DNA of 64,000 bases, taken from contig JARGSG010000189.1 in the NCBI GenBank assembly GCA_030374805.1, forward strand, positions 1,984,001 through 2,048,000, given 5' to 3'. Below are positions 10,822 through 22,340 of this stretch, in pieces (position 1 is the first letter of the stretch; every line of letters begins with the position of its first letter). A program made the position numbers and the translations under genes. The DNA is from Gracilaria gracilis. Its lineage: Eukaryota > Rhodophyta > Florideophyceae > Gracilariales > Gracilariaceae. The notes below the pieces were generated by a model that had not been told where the DNA came from, searched no databases, and worked only from the letters and a program-made list of their open reading frames with translations.

Positions 10822-11578
10822 ATGAAACCATCATACGTCCCTTCGTTCTTGATATTGGCTGTTTTCTCCACATTTCCAACGCTTGCGCGAACTACAAAAC
10901 ACTTGTTCTGACAGAAAAATCGTGATCCGCAGCTAGGCTGCAGTCTGCTGTGGGCGATTTCCGTGCTCGGCTCGCCGGTATTGACATTGGAAACGACGCA
11001 GGGCCTTTCCAAGCTGGACAAAAATCGATCAAGTGGGATGCAAAAATTGTCCCCATTCAATATGCCACACGATTTTGTTCAACACCCAAGTGACACGAGG
11101 AGCAGTTTTTCAGACCAAGTGGAATCAATTCGCTGTCTCGAATCCTGCGGAAGCTCCACCTGTTGTTGATCGCTTTTCATCACTGTTACCGGGCTCACAT
11201 TCTCTTTAGAAAGATTGCCTACGCCTGTACCGTGTACCGTCGAATGAATTTACCGTTTGGTTTCAAATCCCTGCAGGAGTAGACAGTGCAGCAGTAAGTG
11301 AATTTGCGGTGGTGTTTACCAACGTTGAAAAAGAGAATACGACTTTTTTGAGGTTCTACGATGAAGACGGATGTGTGATTCAGACGATGTACGTCCCACC
11401 CGAGAACGAAGGCCTCAGATTCGGCGGGGTGATTGTTGCGGAAAAGAACTCTGTGAAAACGATTTCTGTCATTGCATGTGTGGATATTACTCTGGGAGAT
11501 ATTTCTGTGGCTGATGTACATTTCAAGTTTGGAGACGTTGTGGTGACGGAAGACTTCATCTACGGAGAGCCCATCTAG
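10822..11578 (+). pseudogene. Decayed gene for a secreted protein of a bacterial PEP-CTERM-like family
   Basis: The ATG at 10822 opens MKPSYVPSFLILAVFSTFPT, a good signal peptide, stopped by TGA at 10909. A shifted frame then gives DFRARLAGIDIGNDAGPF and KSIKWDA, and another gives NTQVTRGAVFQTKWNQFAVSN. The last frame, open to the TAG at 11576, gives EFAVVFTNVEKENTTFLRFYD, then the ENEGLRFGGVIVAE region and DVVVTEDFIYGEP. This order matches a large bacterial secreted family, often with PEP-CTERM tails, that reads FRAxLGGxxNGNxxGP, INWDG, RGVVF, FGAVFTDVDLxNSTSIEFFD, FLGVxF and DDFIYGEP. At least one stop and two or more frameshifts break it, so I call it a host pseudogene. No sorting tail follows the EP. 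Horizontal transfer from bacteria is plausible but not shown here. Confidence 0.65.
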
Positions 11579-11799
11579 AGTGGACAGGGGTGGTTTGCTG
11601 TGAAACGTATTGTATCTAACCCTTTACCTTTGGTATCTCTGTACATGGGTGATACAAAGAAAAATGCGGGCACATGCGATCCGCCTCTTCGTGGCGTGGC
11701 TGACTTCCCTTCTGGGAAGCGAAACGGATCTGCACTACGGTCTCCAAAGTAGATCAGCATTTCTCGAGCTGAAGAAGATGAAAAATCAAAAAACAAGAA

Positions 11800-12829
11800 C
11801 GTACGAAGGGAGCTGAAGTTGCTGCAACTCAACTGTCGCGGCATTTTTGCGACGGGGAAACAGGCCGAGATCGCGCGTCTGGCGCATAAATGGAAACCGG
11901 ATATCCATTGCCTCCAAGAAACCCACATGCGAAAGAGGGAAGCGAGTCCAAAGATCCAAGGGTTCAAGTTTGTGGGCCGGTATGATAGAGAGTCAAGTTT
12001 CTCGGAGCATGGAGGGTGCAGCGGGGGTGGTGCAACATCTCAAAGAAACGATATGAGTGTCGACTTGGTCACAGATCAGCGCATATGAAATTGTATAGAG
12101 CGTGTAACGGTGCTGGCGGGATCTCCAAAAGGGCTTTTGTCAGTGGCAAACGTATATGTGCTTCCCCAATTAAAAGCGATGAAGTTGTATAAGGAGTCAG
12201 ACAACCAGGATATGGTAGTAACCGAATGCAATATATGGGCGTCTTCTTTTCCTGCACGGGTCGAAGCAGCTGTAATTGAGTTTGGGAGCTAGCTGGAAAG
12301 CACAGAGCGCCTGATTTTAAACGTAGATGGAGTTCCCACGTACACAGATCCTTCATATAGAAGAACCAGTGCTATTGATGTAGCCGCAATACCCGAAAAA
12401 TGATTGCCTCTCTGCACATGGAGGGTTGCTGAAGAACCTTTCTCGGATCGTCATCCTTGCATATTGACAGTTTATATTGGGACTTTGTAATTTATGGATC
12501 ACAGAAGTAAACGGTGGAGTATTTCTAAAGCACATTGGGAGAAGTTTGAACAAAGTGTAGAAGATAGATTTTGTATATCAGCAGAAGAAAATGTGATATA
12601 GCCAACTTTCGATCAACACTATCGGCCATTTCAAGTGGCAATTATGAAATCTGCAACGGAAACGATACCGTTTGGAAGACGCAAACGAGAAGCACCTTGG
12701 TGGAGCCCGGAAGCAGCTGAAGTGATCCAGATACGTTCTCAAATGTAGAAGGATTACAGAAAACCATAAATGAGACAAACAGAGTACAACTGCAGCAGGA
12801 AAGAGAGCATGCATGGGTGGTAATAGATA
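11800..12829 (+). mobile_element. LINE fragment 1: APE-type endonuclease region (decayed)
   Basis: From about 11815 the sequence reads LLQLNCRGIFATGKQAEIARL, then PDIHCLQETHMRK with the catalytic Glu of an apurinic-type endonuclease, then GLLSVANVYVLPQ. Farther on come VPTYTDPSYRRTSAIDVA and DRHPCILTVYI, the C-terminal endonuclease motifs. Frames shift several times and stops are present, so the copy is dead. An inserted LTR ends this piece at 12829. The expected first half of the reverse transcriptase is absent between this piece and the next. Confidence 0.8.
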
Positions 12830-13368
12830 TGTCGTACAAATACCGATAAGGTGTGGGGTCCGCCTGGTGGAGGGAGCGCGCGAGGGCCCAACGTAAAGGG
12901 AAAAAACACATAACCAATATGCATATTATGCATATGGTATACCATATATAGGGTATTAGGGCACCTGAAACCCGCAGGGGCAAATGACGGGGCAACAAGT
13001 CTAGACCGTATAGGTGTACGGCAGTAGACGTCAACGGGCAGTAAAACCTGAATGGCAATAGAGTAGCAAGTGACCAAGATGGTAAAGTTACTGCCCTAAT
13101 GGTGCCTGACTTTACAATACCGAAGGGGGAAGGCGAGGTGCACCGCAATATATACAAGGTGCACTGACGCCGACCTCACATGCGGGCATGACGTCATCGA
13201 CTGCATCCATGACCTACTGTCATGGGCCAGCAATGCTAAGCTAAACTAAATTAGAAATTAGAAATTATACATCATAAACTAGGGAATACCAATTGGGTGG
13301 AGTGCAGCCAGCAAGGCGCACAATTAGGCCCACGTGGCACCAACCTATTGAGGTCGCATTGTACCACA
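12830..13368 (-). repeat. LTR inserted in the LINE (solo LTR or remnant)
   Basis: This 539-bp segment matches 38910-39417 along most of its length and has TGTCGTAC...GTACCACA ends. Read on the minus strand it starts TGTGGTACAATG, like the other LTRs of this window, which sets its orientation. It contains CCAATATG and a short TATGCATAT palindromic stretch where the other copy has CCAATATGG. The bases on either side (AGATA and CACAC) do not form a target duplication, and LINE sequence is missing here, so deletion probably followed insertion. Confidence 0.7.
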
Positions 13369-13476
13369 CACACATTGCAGACCTTCCATACAGAGTCAAA
13401 GAGGAAAATCAAGAGATCTCTTTAAGTGTGTTTGCAGACGACGTGGCGATGTGGGCTACACAAAGCACACTAGATA
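13369..13476 (+). mobile_element. LINE fragment 2: reverse transcriptase catalytic region
   Basis: The frame reads DLPYRVKEENQEISLSVF followed directly by ADDVAMWATQSTLD, containing the FADD box of LINE reverse transcriptases. The piece is cut at the TA at 13475-13476 by the pogo-like transposon and continues at 16040. Confidence 0.8.
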
Positions 13477-16039
13477 CTGTGTGTGTTCCTATACTTCGAA
13501 CGTTATGAGGAACAATCGGCCCTGGACGAAAACTTATGAAGCACAATGAGCGATACTCCACCGAACAGTCGGAAGCGGTACCCTCCTCCCACTTTCGTGT
13601 GCTGGAGCGAAGCAAACGATAGAGAAACGAAATAAGCAGACTCCCATCACAGTCGAACATTAGGTACAAATGTTTACGATATTGAACTTTAAGCCTACCC
13701 CTCAAAAGACACTAAAAATCAATAAAAGGCCTTGTGTCGGCCGACAAACCTTCGCACCCTCGCGATGCCCATCAAGTCTGATCCACTGCGCTCACGCATC
13801 CCCCGGAAGCCATCTCGCTGCTTTGACTGCCGCTGTCCGAGATTTCCCAATCGCGCGTCTAACTTTCAAAGACCGAGGGGTGACAAATAGTTCAGAGTAG
13901 CGGCGACTACGTTGTAACGCATCTACACGATTGAAATGTTTTTGCAGCACATGCCGTCGCTCTCTTTCGATTGTTTCCTTCTGCACATTCTTCGCAGCTT
14001 TGTCCACGCTCTTATCTTTGCTAATCTGTCAAGTTTTCTGGCTGAGCCGCAGAAGTGACAACGCCGCGTCAGTAGTCAGAACCGCGCCGTATTGCGTGTC
14101 CAGAAAGCCGAAAGAGTGTATATGGACGTCTTCAATTATCTTCGAAACCGTCTTTATCTCTTGATCGTCCATCATCTGCATCATTTCCTCGAGAGTTGCG
14201 ATGCGATTAAGCTCTTCAAAACTGTGCGGACGAACCTGCGCACACAGTCGACAATCGTCAAAAGGTGAGATCCCACACTTTCCAAACCCGGACTTAATGT
14301 TGCTAACCGAAAAGCTCTTCTCGTAACTCTTTCCAATAATTTGCGCTAGATCGAACTCGTCAATTCGCCCTCCACTCCTTTGTCGATTCCGCGCAACTAG
14401 GGTCAACATTTCGTGGTAGTTGTGTTTGAGGGATGGGAATACGCCAACGTCCAACTGCTGCGTTGTTTCAATCGTGTGAGCGGCTAGAGCGTAGGCGATA
14501 ACGTTCGATTTGGCGAGCATCTTGAGGACAGGAATACTTAAATGACTTCTATGGCCGTCATATATGAGAAAGATATGGTCATTTTCTTGCCTCAAGTGCT
14601 CGGTGTCTTCCAAGAAGTGTTCGGCCCATTTGAAAAAGTTTGCAGAATCCGCAGAAAGAATATCCTTGCGAGCGGTGACGACTGAATTGGCAGGAAAGTA
14701 CTCCGAAATGCACTGCGGCACGGTCTTGGAATCATTACGTCGGCTTATGCGGCGCACACGAAGGTGGCAGCCTTTGAAGACAATCATGGGAACTCCCACT
14801 CGACCATCAGCAAACGCAGTCCCAAGCAGAGTAATATGGTTGACATTCTGAAACTCTGCATTCGGTGTATAAGGTTTGATGGCGGTTTCGAAATACTTCT
14901 TCCTGAGATTACCACGCCGATTGTCATGGAGGGGAGAAAACCCAGTCTGGTCCACAATCACGATCCTTGACGGCGGTGTGTTGTAGTGGGATATTATCTT
15001 CTTAATGGCGGTCATATGATGAACAAAGACCTTAGCGTTTGTTGCTTTGAATCATTTGGCATCTTGCCTTGATGGAGTCTTCAGGATTATTTTGTCACTG
15101 TTGCGGGCCTCGAAGAGTTCGCAGAATTTTCTCCCTGGCCTACCATTGCGGAATCGCAACTTCTCATGGCGGTGGGGCGGAAACGTAGTTACCATCATCT
15201 CCACACAGTCTTGAAGTTCTTTTCGAGTCAGTGGTCTGCCTTTCTTTCTGTGGCGCAGCATGACATCTACAATTGCGTTCTCTTCTACAACTGTTAATGA
15301 CACTCTGGAGTTGGCTCTGAAGCATAATTCTTTGTTCCCTTTGTAGTAGTGGTAGTGAAGTGTCAACCGGGAAAGATGGACTCTTTCAGCGGCATCGCAG
15401 AATAATACAACGCTGTCAACGAGACAAATGCCGTTCTTGATATACCGTCCAATGCGGCGGTCTGCATTTCTTATCCATGCATTGATAATAACGGGAGCCA
15501 CTGGGAGTAGTAGAGACGAGTTTTGAGTTCGTGTTGTGGTGGGTGGGCGGTGAATGCGGCAGTCATTGGCGTCGCTTGTTGTTTTAAGGCAAACCGCGGT
15601 GTCGTCTTTGTCTCTGAGCGGCGCGTCTAATGCTTTTAGTTTGGTACAACTATGAAGTTTATATCTAGCGGTAATCGAAGCTTGAGATTTGGGATTGGGA
15701 CTGTCCGTTTGGGATTGGGACTGTCCGTTGGGGTCTTTGGATTCATAGAAGTTTCGGAATTTGTTCTTTTTGCGTAGTAAAGTGTGATTGTGACGTAATA
15801 AGGTCATTTCCTTTGCATGAAAGGACGACAGTCCCTTTATGCAATGTTTATAGAACACTGATGTGGGTATCCCGGGTGCGGTTCTGTCATTGGGGAAGAA
15901 AGGGAAAGGAGCGAACATATCATGGATAAAGATGTAAAAGCCAAAAGTCAAGAACATTTAGATTTGTTTTTGTTTCTATGTTAAAAGCGTACGTTTTCGA
16001 ACGTGAGGTACATGTTCGACACATGAGGGGCACTCACAG
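13477..16039 (-). mobile_element. Pogo-like Tc1/mariner DNA transposon inserted in the LINE
   Basis: The element lies between TA dinucleotides at 13475-13476 and 16040-16041, the duplication expected for Tc1/mariner. Its ends are imperfect inverted repeats: left CTGTGTGTGTTCCTAT...TCGAACGT, and right (reverse complement) CTGTGAGTGCCCCTCAT...TCGAACAT. The interior codes on the minus strand for a DDE transposase. Removing it rejoins the LINE reverse transcriptase, apart from a small frame offset attributable to decay. Confidence 0.75.
13792..15957 (-). pseudogene. Pogo/jerky-type DDE transposase with two in-frame TGA codons
   Basis: The N-terminal part (from about 15510) has a helix-turn-helix region and a CENP-B-like motif RNGRPGRKFCELFEARN at about 15165-15105. 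The catalytic part has IVIVDQTGFSPLHDN (first Asp), HIFLIYDGHRSHLS (second Asp) and TTQQLDVGVFPSLKHNY (third Asp), the signature of the DDE_1 superfamily endonuclease. Two TGA codons at 15054-15052 and 14031-14029 interrupt an otherwise single frame, with homologous-looking sequence on both sides. Both could have come from CGA by C-to-T change at a CpG. A Ser/Gln/Pro-rich stretch near 15690-15730 is a 20-bp tandem duplication. It is probably inactive unless the stops are read through. Confidence 0.8.
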
Positions 16040-16506
16040 TATATGCAAGAATCGAATACAAGCAGCAATGATGAGGCTGTAGCAATATTGTTTGGAAAAG
16101 AATATTAAGCTTAACCCAAGGAAGACGATGGTGGTACATTTCACTTATGCTCGATGTAAGAAAGACAAACACAAGTACGGGATTCAACTGAGCGGTCAGT
16201 GGATACAACCCGTAGAATGTGCCAGATTTCAGGGTGTACAAATAGATTGTCGCCTAAAATTTCATCATCATTTGCGCAAAGTGGCAGCAAAATACCGCGC
16301 CAGGTGCCGAATATTGCGGAGACTAACATTCAAAACTTTGGGAGCGGAATGGAACACAATGGATACATTTAGAGTAGGATTGGTGGAGCCGTTGGTTAAA
16401 TATTCAGCAAGTACTCTGATTTCAAACGCTTTGTCTTGTGCCGTAGAAGAAGTTGAAAGAGCCAGAAATGAAGCATAAGGGATTCAGACAGAATGTACCA
16501 AATTAT
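16040..16506 (+). mobile_element. LINE fragment 3: end of the reverse transcriptase
   Basis: The frame reads QYCLEKNIKLNPRKTMVVHF, then GIQLSGQWIQPVECARFQGV and HHHLRKVAAKYRARCRILRR, typical of the palm-to-thumb part after FADD in LINE reverse transcriptases. It starts at the TA duplicated by the pogo element. It ends at 16502-16506 (ATTAT), the target duplication of the Gypsy element. Confidence 0.8.
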
Positions 16507-17305
16507 TGTAGTGCAACGCTATTGCGGATGAAGCTTCGCTATTGCGATTCATAGACAAGGGGATGCTCTCTAAGGAGGTGATGATGAATGCCGTGCGTGG
16601 CACACCCCATTCTTGGGTAGATTCGTACAACATATAGGATAGTTGTGAGGTGCACAGCATTGCTGGTCAGTCACACACGTGTGGGGAGTTTGCACCCATT
16701 GTTGGGGATTCTAGATATTAATATTGGATATTTAGTTACCACTGACAGTGGGCGGCTACACTACATAGTAGGTTGAGCTCAACCCAACTTTGGAGAAGTA
16801 AACGACGGGACCGAGTGTTCGGCTCTGATGTTTCACCCTTGGTGAGCAATATACTCCTCGCGGAGAGTTGCCACTACTGTGTAGGTACCATCATCCGCCT
16901 CGCGGCATCTACAGCACCCTTACTGCATTCCGCGTGTTATTCTGTGTGTTTCCTTTATTTGTTTTCGCACTGTTATACAGGTATCGCTACACTGCATACC
17001 GGTGTTGACCGTTCTTTGTTTCGCCCACTCGCGTGGTTCGCTACCGCTCTCCGCGTCTCGTGCCACTCTCGTCTTTGTGTTGGTTGTCCCGTCTGTGACG
17101 TCATCCCCGACTCTGTCGTGTTCCCCACCACTGTGCGGCTTCTTTGCCTTTACCGCTCTCTACGCGTGTCGTGACGGTGATCCCCGGTCTTACACCCGGC
17201 TAGCGCGATCACCCTGAGAGGGGCTCTATTGCTGTGACTACCTCAGTTGAGGGAAGGCTTGAACACCCTTTGTGTGTCTTCTTCCTCCGCAGGGGTTGCA
17301 CCACA
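16507..17305 (+). repeat. 5' LTR of the Gypsy element
   Basis: It starts TGTAGTGCAACGC and ends GTTGCACCACA. The repeat runs in step with 27973-28771. A 133-codon frame at 16773-17174 exists in both LTRs but has no recognisable domain and is probably chance. The next bases hold TGGTCTCCCGAC, the primer-binding site at 17308-17319, followed by a GACTT-AG-AAGTC hairpin. Confidence 0.95.
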
Positions 17306-17740
17306 ATTGGTCTCCCGACTTAGAAGTCGTGTTGTATCCAGCAAGCTGGTTTGGTGCACCTTCCGGTTTGGCGGTTCGTTTCGTGGTCTTGGAGGACATT
17401 TCGCAGTTTAATCTGGGATTCGCTACCGACTCTACGTCGTGTCGGTTTCGTTTTCCCAATCTGGGTTGTTGTTTGGACACGGTTCTTTACCGGTGGCACT
17501 ACCTATTTCCGTAGTGTGAAATTCCCGTCGGTACGGTTGTTGTCACCCCGTTTGGGTTTTTGAACTCGTCCCAGCAATCTGGTGAATCAACGTTGTCGCA
17601 TCGTGACGTTCTCGTGGACACGGTTGTCTTTACCGCATTCGGTTTTTTCGTCACTCGTGTGAGGATACTAAACTCATTCGAGGTTAATTTACTGTTCGCT
17701 TGATTGTCCCCAGTTCTCTGGTCTCTTTTCGTCGTGGACG

Positions 17741-19578
17741 ATGGTTTCTGGCAAGCGAGCGAGCCCCTCGAAGGCTCGCTCAGTTGGTCCAGAATTGCCC
17801 CCCCGTTCGCGGTCTGTTCCCGAGCCTCCGTCTGGAGCGGAGAAGAAACCCGGAAACCGGAAGCAATCTATAAATTCGTCTGACTCCCCAGTGGCTGGAC
17901 CCTCATCTGCTCCTTTGGAGGGTTCCACTCCCGCTGCTGCGGTGAAGGACGCGCTCGTCGTCGAGCTGGAGACTCAAGTGCGCACACTTGAGGCCCAGAC
18001 GGGAGCCATGAGAAGCTCTCATGCTGCCTTCGCGACTGAGGTCGATACACTTTGTATGAAGGTAGACGCTGCCCTCATCGGAGGTGTATCTGACGATCTA
18101 CGTATATTACGGAAAGATGTCAACACTCTCTTAGAGGTTTTTCAAGGTTACCCCGGTTTTACCGAGGAGGTCAACACGAAGATACTTCGGATTCTGGGCC
18201 GTCTTGAGACGTTGGAAGCTACTATCCGTGCTGACAACGACGCTTTTGACACACCCGCGGTGGACTCTCATCGCGCCAGAAACCGGAAATCCGGGAAGAA
18301 TCGTTCTAAGAAGAGGTTAGTCGACGAGTATGTTTCGGATTCGTCCAGGTCTTCTGGTATCTCAAACCGCTCTGCGGGTTCTCTTCGTCGGACTCATCAA
18401 ATGATGGTGAACGTCGTGGTCGCACTGCGCGCTCTCGTCATTCTAGTTCCACCTCCGGTGTTGTTCGCACCCGTGAGAAGGGGAGGAAGCACTCAGGTTT
18501 GAGATAGCTGAAGCCTACTAATCCCTTGTACAAAAGGTTGTTGTCTTACCGGTACTACCGTTTGGAAGATTCCAGTCTGGACCGTACGCCCCGTGGGACG
18601 GGAAAGATCAAGGACTGCATCAAGCGCATGTCCTTGACGTTTCGTAACCAGTTCTTTACTGGGGAGGATCCCATCTTGGTGTTGGATTTTCTTTCACGCT
18701 TTGTCGCGGAAGCTGACATCCTCGGCATGAGTGAAGGGCAAGCTTATGTCGCATTACCGTATTTTCTACGTGGACTCGCTGAAGACCAATTCAACTCTGT
18801 AAGAGGTTCATCTCGAGCCTCCGAAGGAGGGGTTACCTGCTGGCCTGAGGCCGTGCAGTATCTACTTCGCTCGTACGCGACTGGTACCTCTATTGAGGAA
18901 GCAATCAACGCGTTGCGGGAAACGTAGCAACGCCCGAAGGAATCGGAAACCGAGTTTTCAGTCCGACTGAACAAGGCTTTCCACCGTTGTGGCAATGTTT
19001 ATTCCGCTAATGAGCGTTGTACACTGTTTATCAACGGATTGAATCCGGCTATTCGCACGCTAGTCTCCCAGCGACGGGAAGACAAGCGGAAGACCACTTA
19101 TCTCGAGTTGGTTCAATACGCGAAAGCGGAAGGAGACGCACTGCGTGCACGCTCCGGACACCGGGGTTCATCCAGGGCGCTTCACCTCGAAGGGGCGCCC
19201 TCATCGATCTCACTGCTACCGCAGGATTTTTTTGGCCACGAAGTGGATAATTTGCATCTGGCACAGGTGAACCTGGATTCTATTCCGACTACGGAGTTGC
19301 CTTCAACTACTGAAGCCTCGTCGATGACGGATGATCCGCTGCTTTACGCAGATCGCCCCCGCGTTCGCGGACCGCAAGTACCCTATTCAGGGAGTCGTTA
19401 CCAGCGACCTGGTTGGGTAGACCCGCGGACGGTGAGAGCAAAGGACCCACGAAGTGCCGGAAGACCCGGGTTGATTTGTTTTCTATGCCACGAACACGGG
19501 CATGTGGCACCGGATTGCCACCTCACCATGAGGGATATGCCCACGGTCGTGGTGAATTTCGAAGCTCTGACCCCATAA
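17741..19578 (+). pseudogene. gag region of the Gypsy element (capsid and zinc knuckle)
   Basis: The N-terminal part, beginning MVSGKRASPSKARS, is basic and Pro/Ser-rich and is followed by predicted coiled-coil sequence (LVVELETQVRTLEAQ). The capsid part has the retrotransposon gag pattern around DPILVLDFLSRFV and YFLRGLAEDQFNSV. The nucleocapsid zinc knuckle CFLCHEHGHVAPDC sits near 19475-19520. The region is broken. The same capsid and knuckle motifs are found, more diverged, on the minus strand at 48895-49691. Confidence 0.85.
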
Positions 19579-19928
19579 GGACAGGCGTCAGTGCCGATAC
19601 CCGCGTATTTGCGTGCGAAGACAGACTTTCCGAAACGGATTTCTCCCGCAGATATCGCTGCGTTGCGACACTCTGGTTCTTCCCAGGTCAATGCTTCACC
19701 GGCTCAAGCCGTGGCGGCAACCGCTGCTGCGGGTAGTTCTGTTCCACAGGAGTCTGTGAAGATCCCTACCGCGCAGGACGCCGTTCCCGTTAGAACGGAT
19801 GATACTCAGTTAAACTGAGTACGGGAGTCTCCAATGGAGAGGCGCCCCAGTCGAGGTCTACTGCGCCCGAGGCGTCACCGCCTCGCTCCCAGGTCAAAAT
19901 CCTCTCGAGGAAGCCGATCGTCCTAGAC

Positions 19929-20414
19929 GTGGACTCTACCACCGTTGGTGTAATGCGTCGCCCGTGGATACGGTTCAGGAACAACCGGATCCCGGATCGA
20001 GTCATGGTCATGGCCAAGCGAAACTACAAGATTTTCGCTGACCTTGGCCTTTCTACCCAGTATATGGTGCGTCATTTGTCTATCCTGGATACAGGCGCTG
20101 GTCCCAATTTTATTGTGGAGTCGCTCTTACCGCCGGAAATCCGTTGTCGAGTTCGTCAAGAACCCGTCATGGACGTGGCAGATGCAAATAATAACCCGTT
20201 GAGTACGGCTGGAATGGTTTCCCTGATCGTCAGGATTGGCAACTGCATTGAGCAGGTTGAATTCATCGTCTGCAAGACGCTTGCTGCCCCTGTCATCTTA
20301 GGGTGTGGCTTCTGTGACAGATATGTCGAGTCAATCAGACCGCGTGCGCGTGAAGTGGAAATGGAAGATGGTTCGGTTGTACCGATTGTTCGTCGTTCTT
20401 TGAGGAGAACCTAA
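19929..20414 (+). other. Retroviral-type aspartic protease domain of the Gypsy element
   Basis: SILDTGAGPNFIVESLLPPE carries the DTG active site at about 20085-20105. It is followed by AAPVILGCGFCDRYVESI, the usual second hydrophobic-Gly motif. The domain is preceded by VMRRPWIRFRNNRIPDRV. The close match at 48150-48630 on the minus strand shows that the fossil there belongs to the same family. The enzyme would cut the Gag-Pol polyprotein. Confidence 0.88.
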
Positions 20415-20803
20415 GCTAAGCTGGTACCGCTACCTACTCCTTTACAGGATTCTAACCCTCCGAAGGAGTCTCCGAAACTCCGTGTTGCACGTGCTAGTTC
20501 TATTCCGCCAGAATCCCAGGTATGGGTTGATGTTACTGCTGCTCCGCGTGGTTTGCGGCTTGTTCAACCATCTACCTCGTTATACGAGAAATATCAGCTC
20601 GCATTAGCGAATGGCGTTGTGCAAATCTCGAATGGTCACCCCTTTCGGGTTTTGTTAGCCAACTTTGGCAAGAAGTCCCAGTTTCTGGTGAAGAACCAAG
20701 TTATTGGTACTGTCCTACCGCACCCTACGGCGCTTATCCCCTACTAAGGTGACTGCCGCCGAGATGCTCGGGATTGTCGAAGAAACCGCTGATGCGTCTC
20801 ACT

Positions 20804-20820
20804 CTCAGGAGGGGGAGGGG
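20804..20820 (+). other. Internal copy of the polypurine tract
   Basis: CTCAGGAGGGGGAGGGG is identical over its first 14 bases to the tract directly before the 3' LTR (27958-27971). A further copy lies at 23956-23972. In other retroelements a central purine tract primes a second plus strand; that role is inferred here. Confidence 0.55.
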
Positions 20821-21063
20821 TATTCGTCGCGTGCGCAAGCGTCGAACCCGTCTCAGACGGTTAACAACACGGGAGACCCGGAAAAGAAGACCGTGCCTAC
20901 GAGTTATGACAGGATTGACCCTATTAAGGAGTTAGAAGAATTGAATCTCGGTCATGTACCGGATTCACACCACGAGAAGTTGCGTGATATGTTGCCCGAA
21001 TTTACACCAATGTGAGATGGTTCCCTCGGAGAGGTTACAGCTACGGAACACCGGATTGATCTG

Positions 21064-22340
21064 TTGCCAGACGTTAAGCCTATTGTTCAACACCCTTACA
21101 GGGCAGGTCCGAAAGCTCGGGAGGAAGAACAGTTTCAAATCAACAAGATGCTCCGAGCCGGAGTTATAGAACCGGCACAGTCGCCGTGGGCATCTCCAGT
21201 TGTACTGGCTCCGAAACCCAATGGGTCCTGGCGTTTTTGTATCGACTATCGTCGCCTCAATGATGTTACCGTCAAAGACGTGTATCCCATACCTCGTATG
21301 GACGAGTACATTGACTCGCTTGGCGATGCAACCGTCTTCTCCACTTTGGATGCGAATTGGGGGTACTGGCAAGTACCCGTGCGACCGGAAGACCGTGATA
21401 AGACTGCGTTTACCTGTCATTCAGGGCTGTACCGCTTTAAGCGTATGCCTTTTGGACTTACGAACGCCCCCGCTACTTTTCAGCGTGCTTTGGATATCCT
21501 CCTTTCCCGTTTTAAATGGCGGAGTTGCCTCGTCTATCTCGACGATATCATCGTCTTCTCCAATAATTTGGATGACCATTTGGATCACGTTCGTGAGATA
21601 ATCACAACACTGCGTGACGCAGGAGTAACACTCAAGCTGAGGAAATGTGAATTCTTTACTGACTCGGTCAAGTATCTTGGACACGTAATCCGTCCGGGAC
21701 GGCTACTGATCGAGCAGGCTCGCGTGAGGTCACTCAAGGAGGCTAAACTACCTACGACTCAGACTGAGCTGCGTTCCTTCCTAGGTTTATGCAACGTCTA
21801 TCGACGGTTTATTCCTCGCTTCGCGAAGATCGCGGGACCACTCAACGAGCTCCTGAAGAAGGGACAACCACCAAAACTGGGCCCCCTTGCTCCCACGCAA
21901 GTGGAAGCATTCAACTCTCTTATAGAGGCAGTTACAACAGCACCCGTGCTGTCATTACCGAAAAACGGGTTGCCATTTACCGTGGATACGGATGCAAGCG
22001 ACTACCAGATCGGCTGTGCACTGTTTCAGACTACACCCGACGGGGAACGCCGACCAATTGGATTTTGGTCTCGCACGCTCAACGTTCATGAACGGAACTA
22101 TTCGGTATCCGAAAAGGAGTGTCTCGCCATGGTATGGGCTTTACAGACGTTAAGACCATATCTTATGGGTGTGTATTTTACCGTTAACACGGATCATTCC
22201 GCGTTACGCTGGTTAATGTCAATCACGGAACCTTCCGGGCGTTTAATGCGCTGGCGTCTTCGGCTAGCCGAGTTTGATTATGAAGTCACCTACAAGAAGG
22301 GAAGTCTCAACGCGCAAACGGATGCTCTTTCACGTTTGGG
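21064..22340 (+). other. Reverse transcriptase and RNase H domains of the Gypsy element
   Basis: The domain opens with IVQHPYRAGPKAREEEQ and shows SPWASPVVLAPKPNGSWRFC, DYRRLNDVTVKDVYPIPRMD, MPFGLTNAPATFQR and the catalytic YLDDIIVFS at about 21534-21560. The tether and RNase H follow, with FTVDTDASDYQIGCALFQ, ERNYSVSEKECLAMVWAL and FTVNTDHSALRWL. Motif order and spacing are normal for Ty3/Gypsy. The domain copies the element RNA to DNA in cytoplasmic particles. Confidence 0.95.

Noticed and set aside
16773-17174. 133-codon ORF present in both LTRs
   Set aside because: It is duplicated only because the LTRs are; it has no domain and overlaps another frame of similar length.
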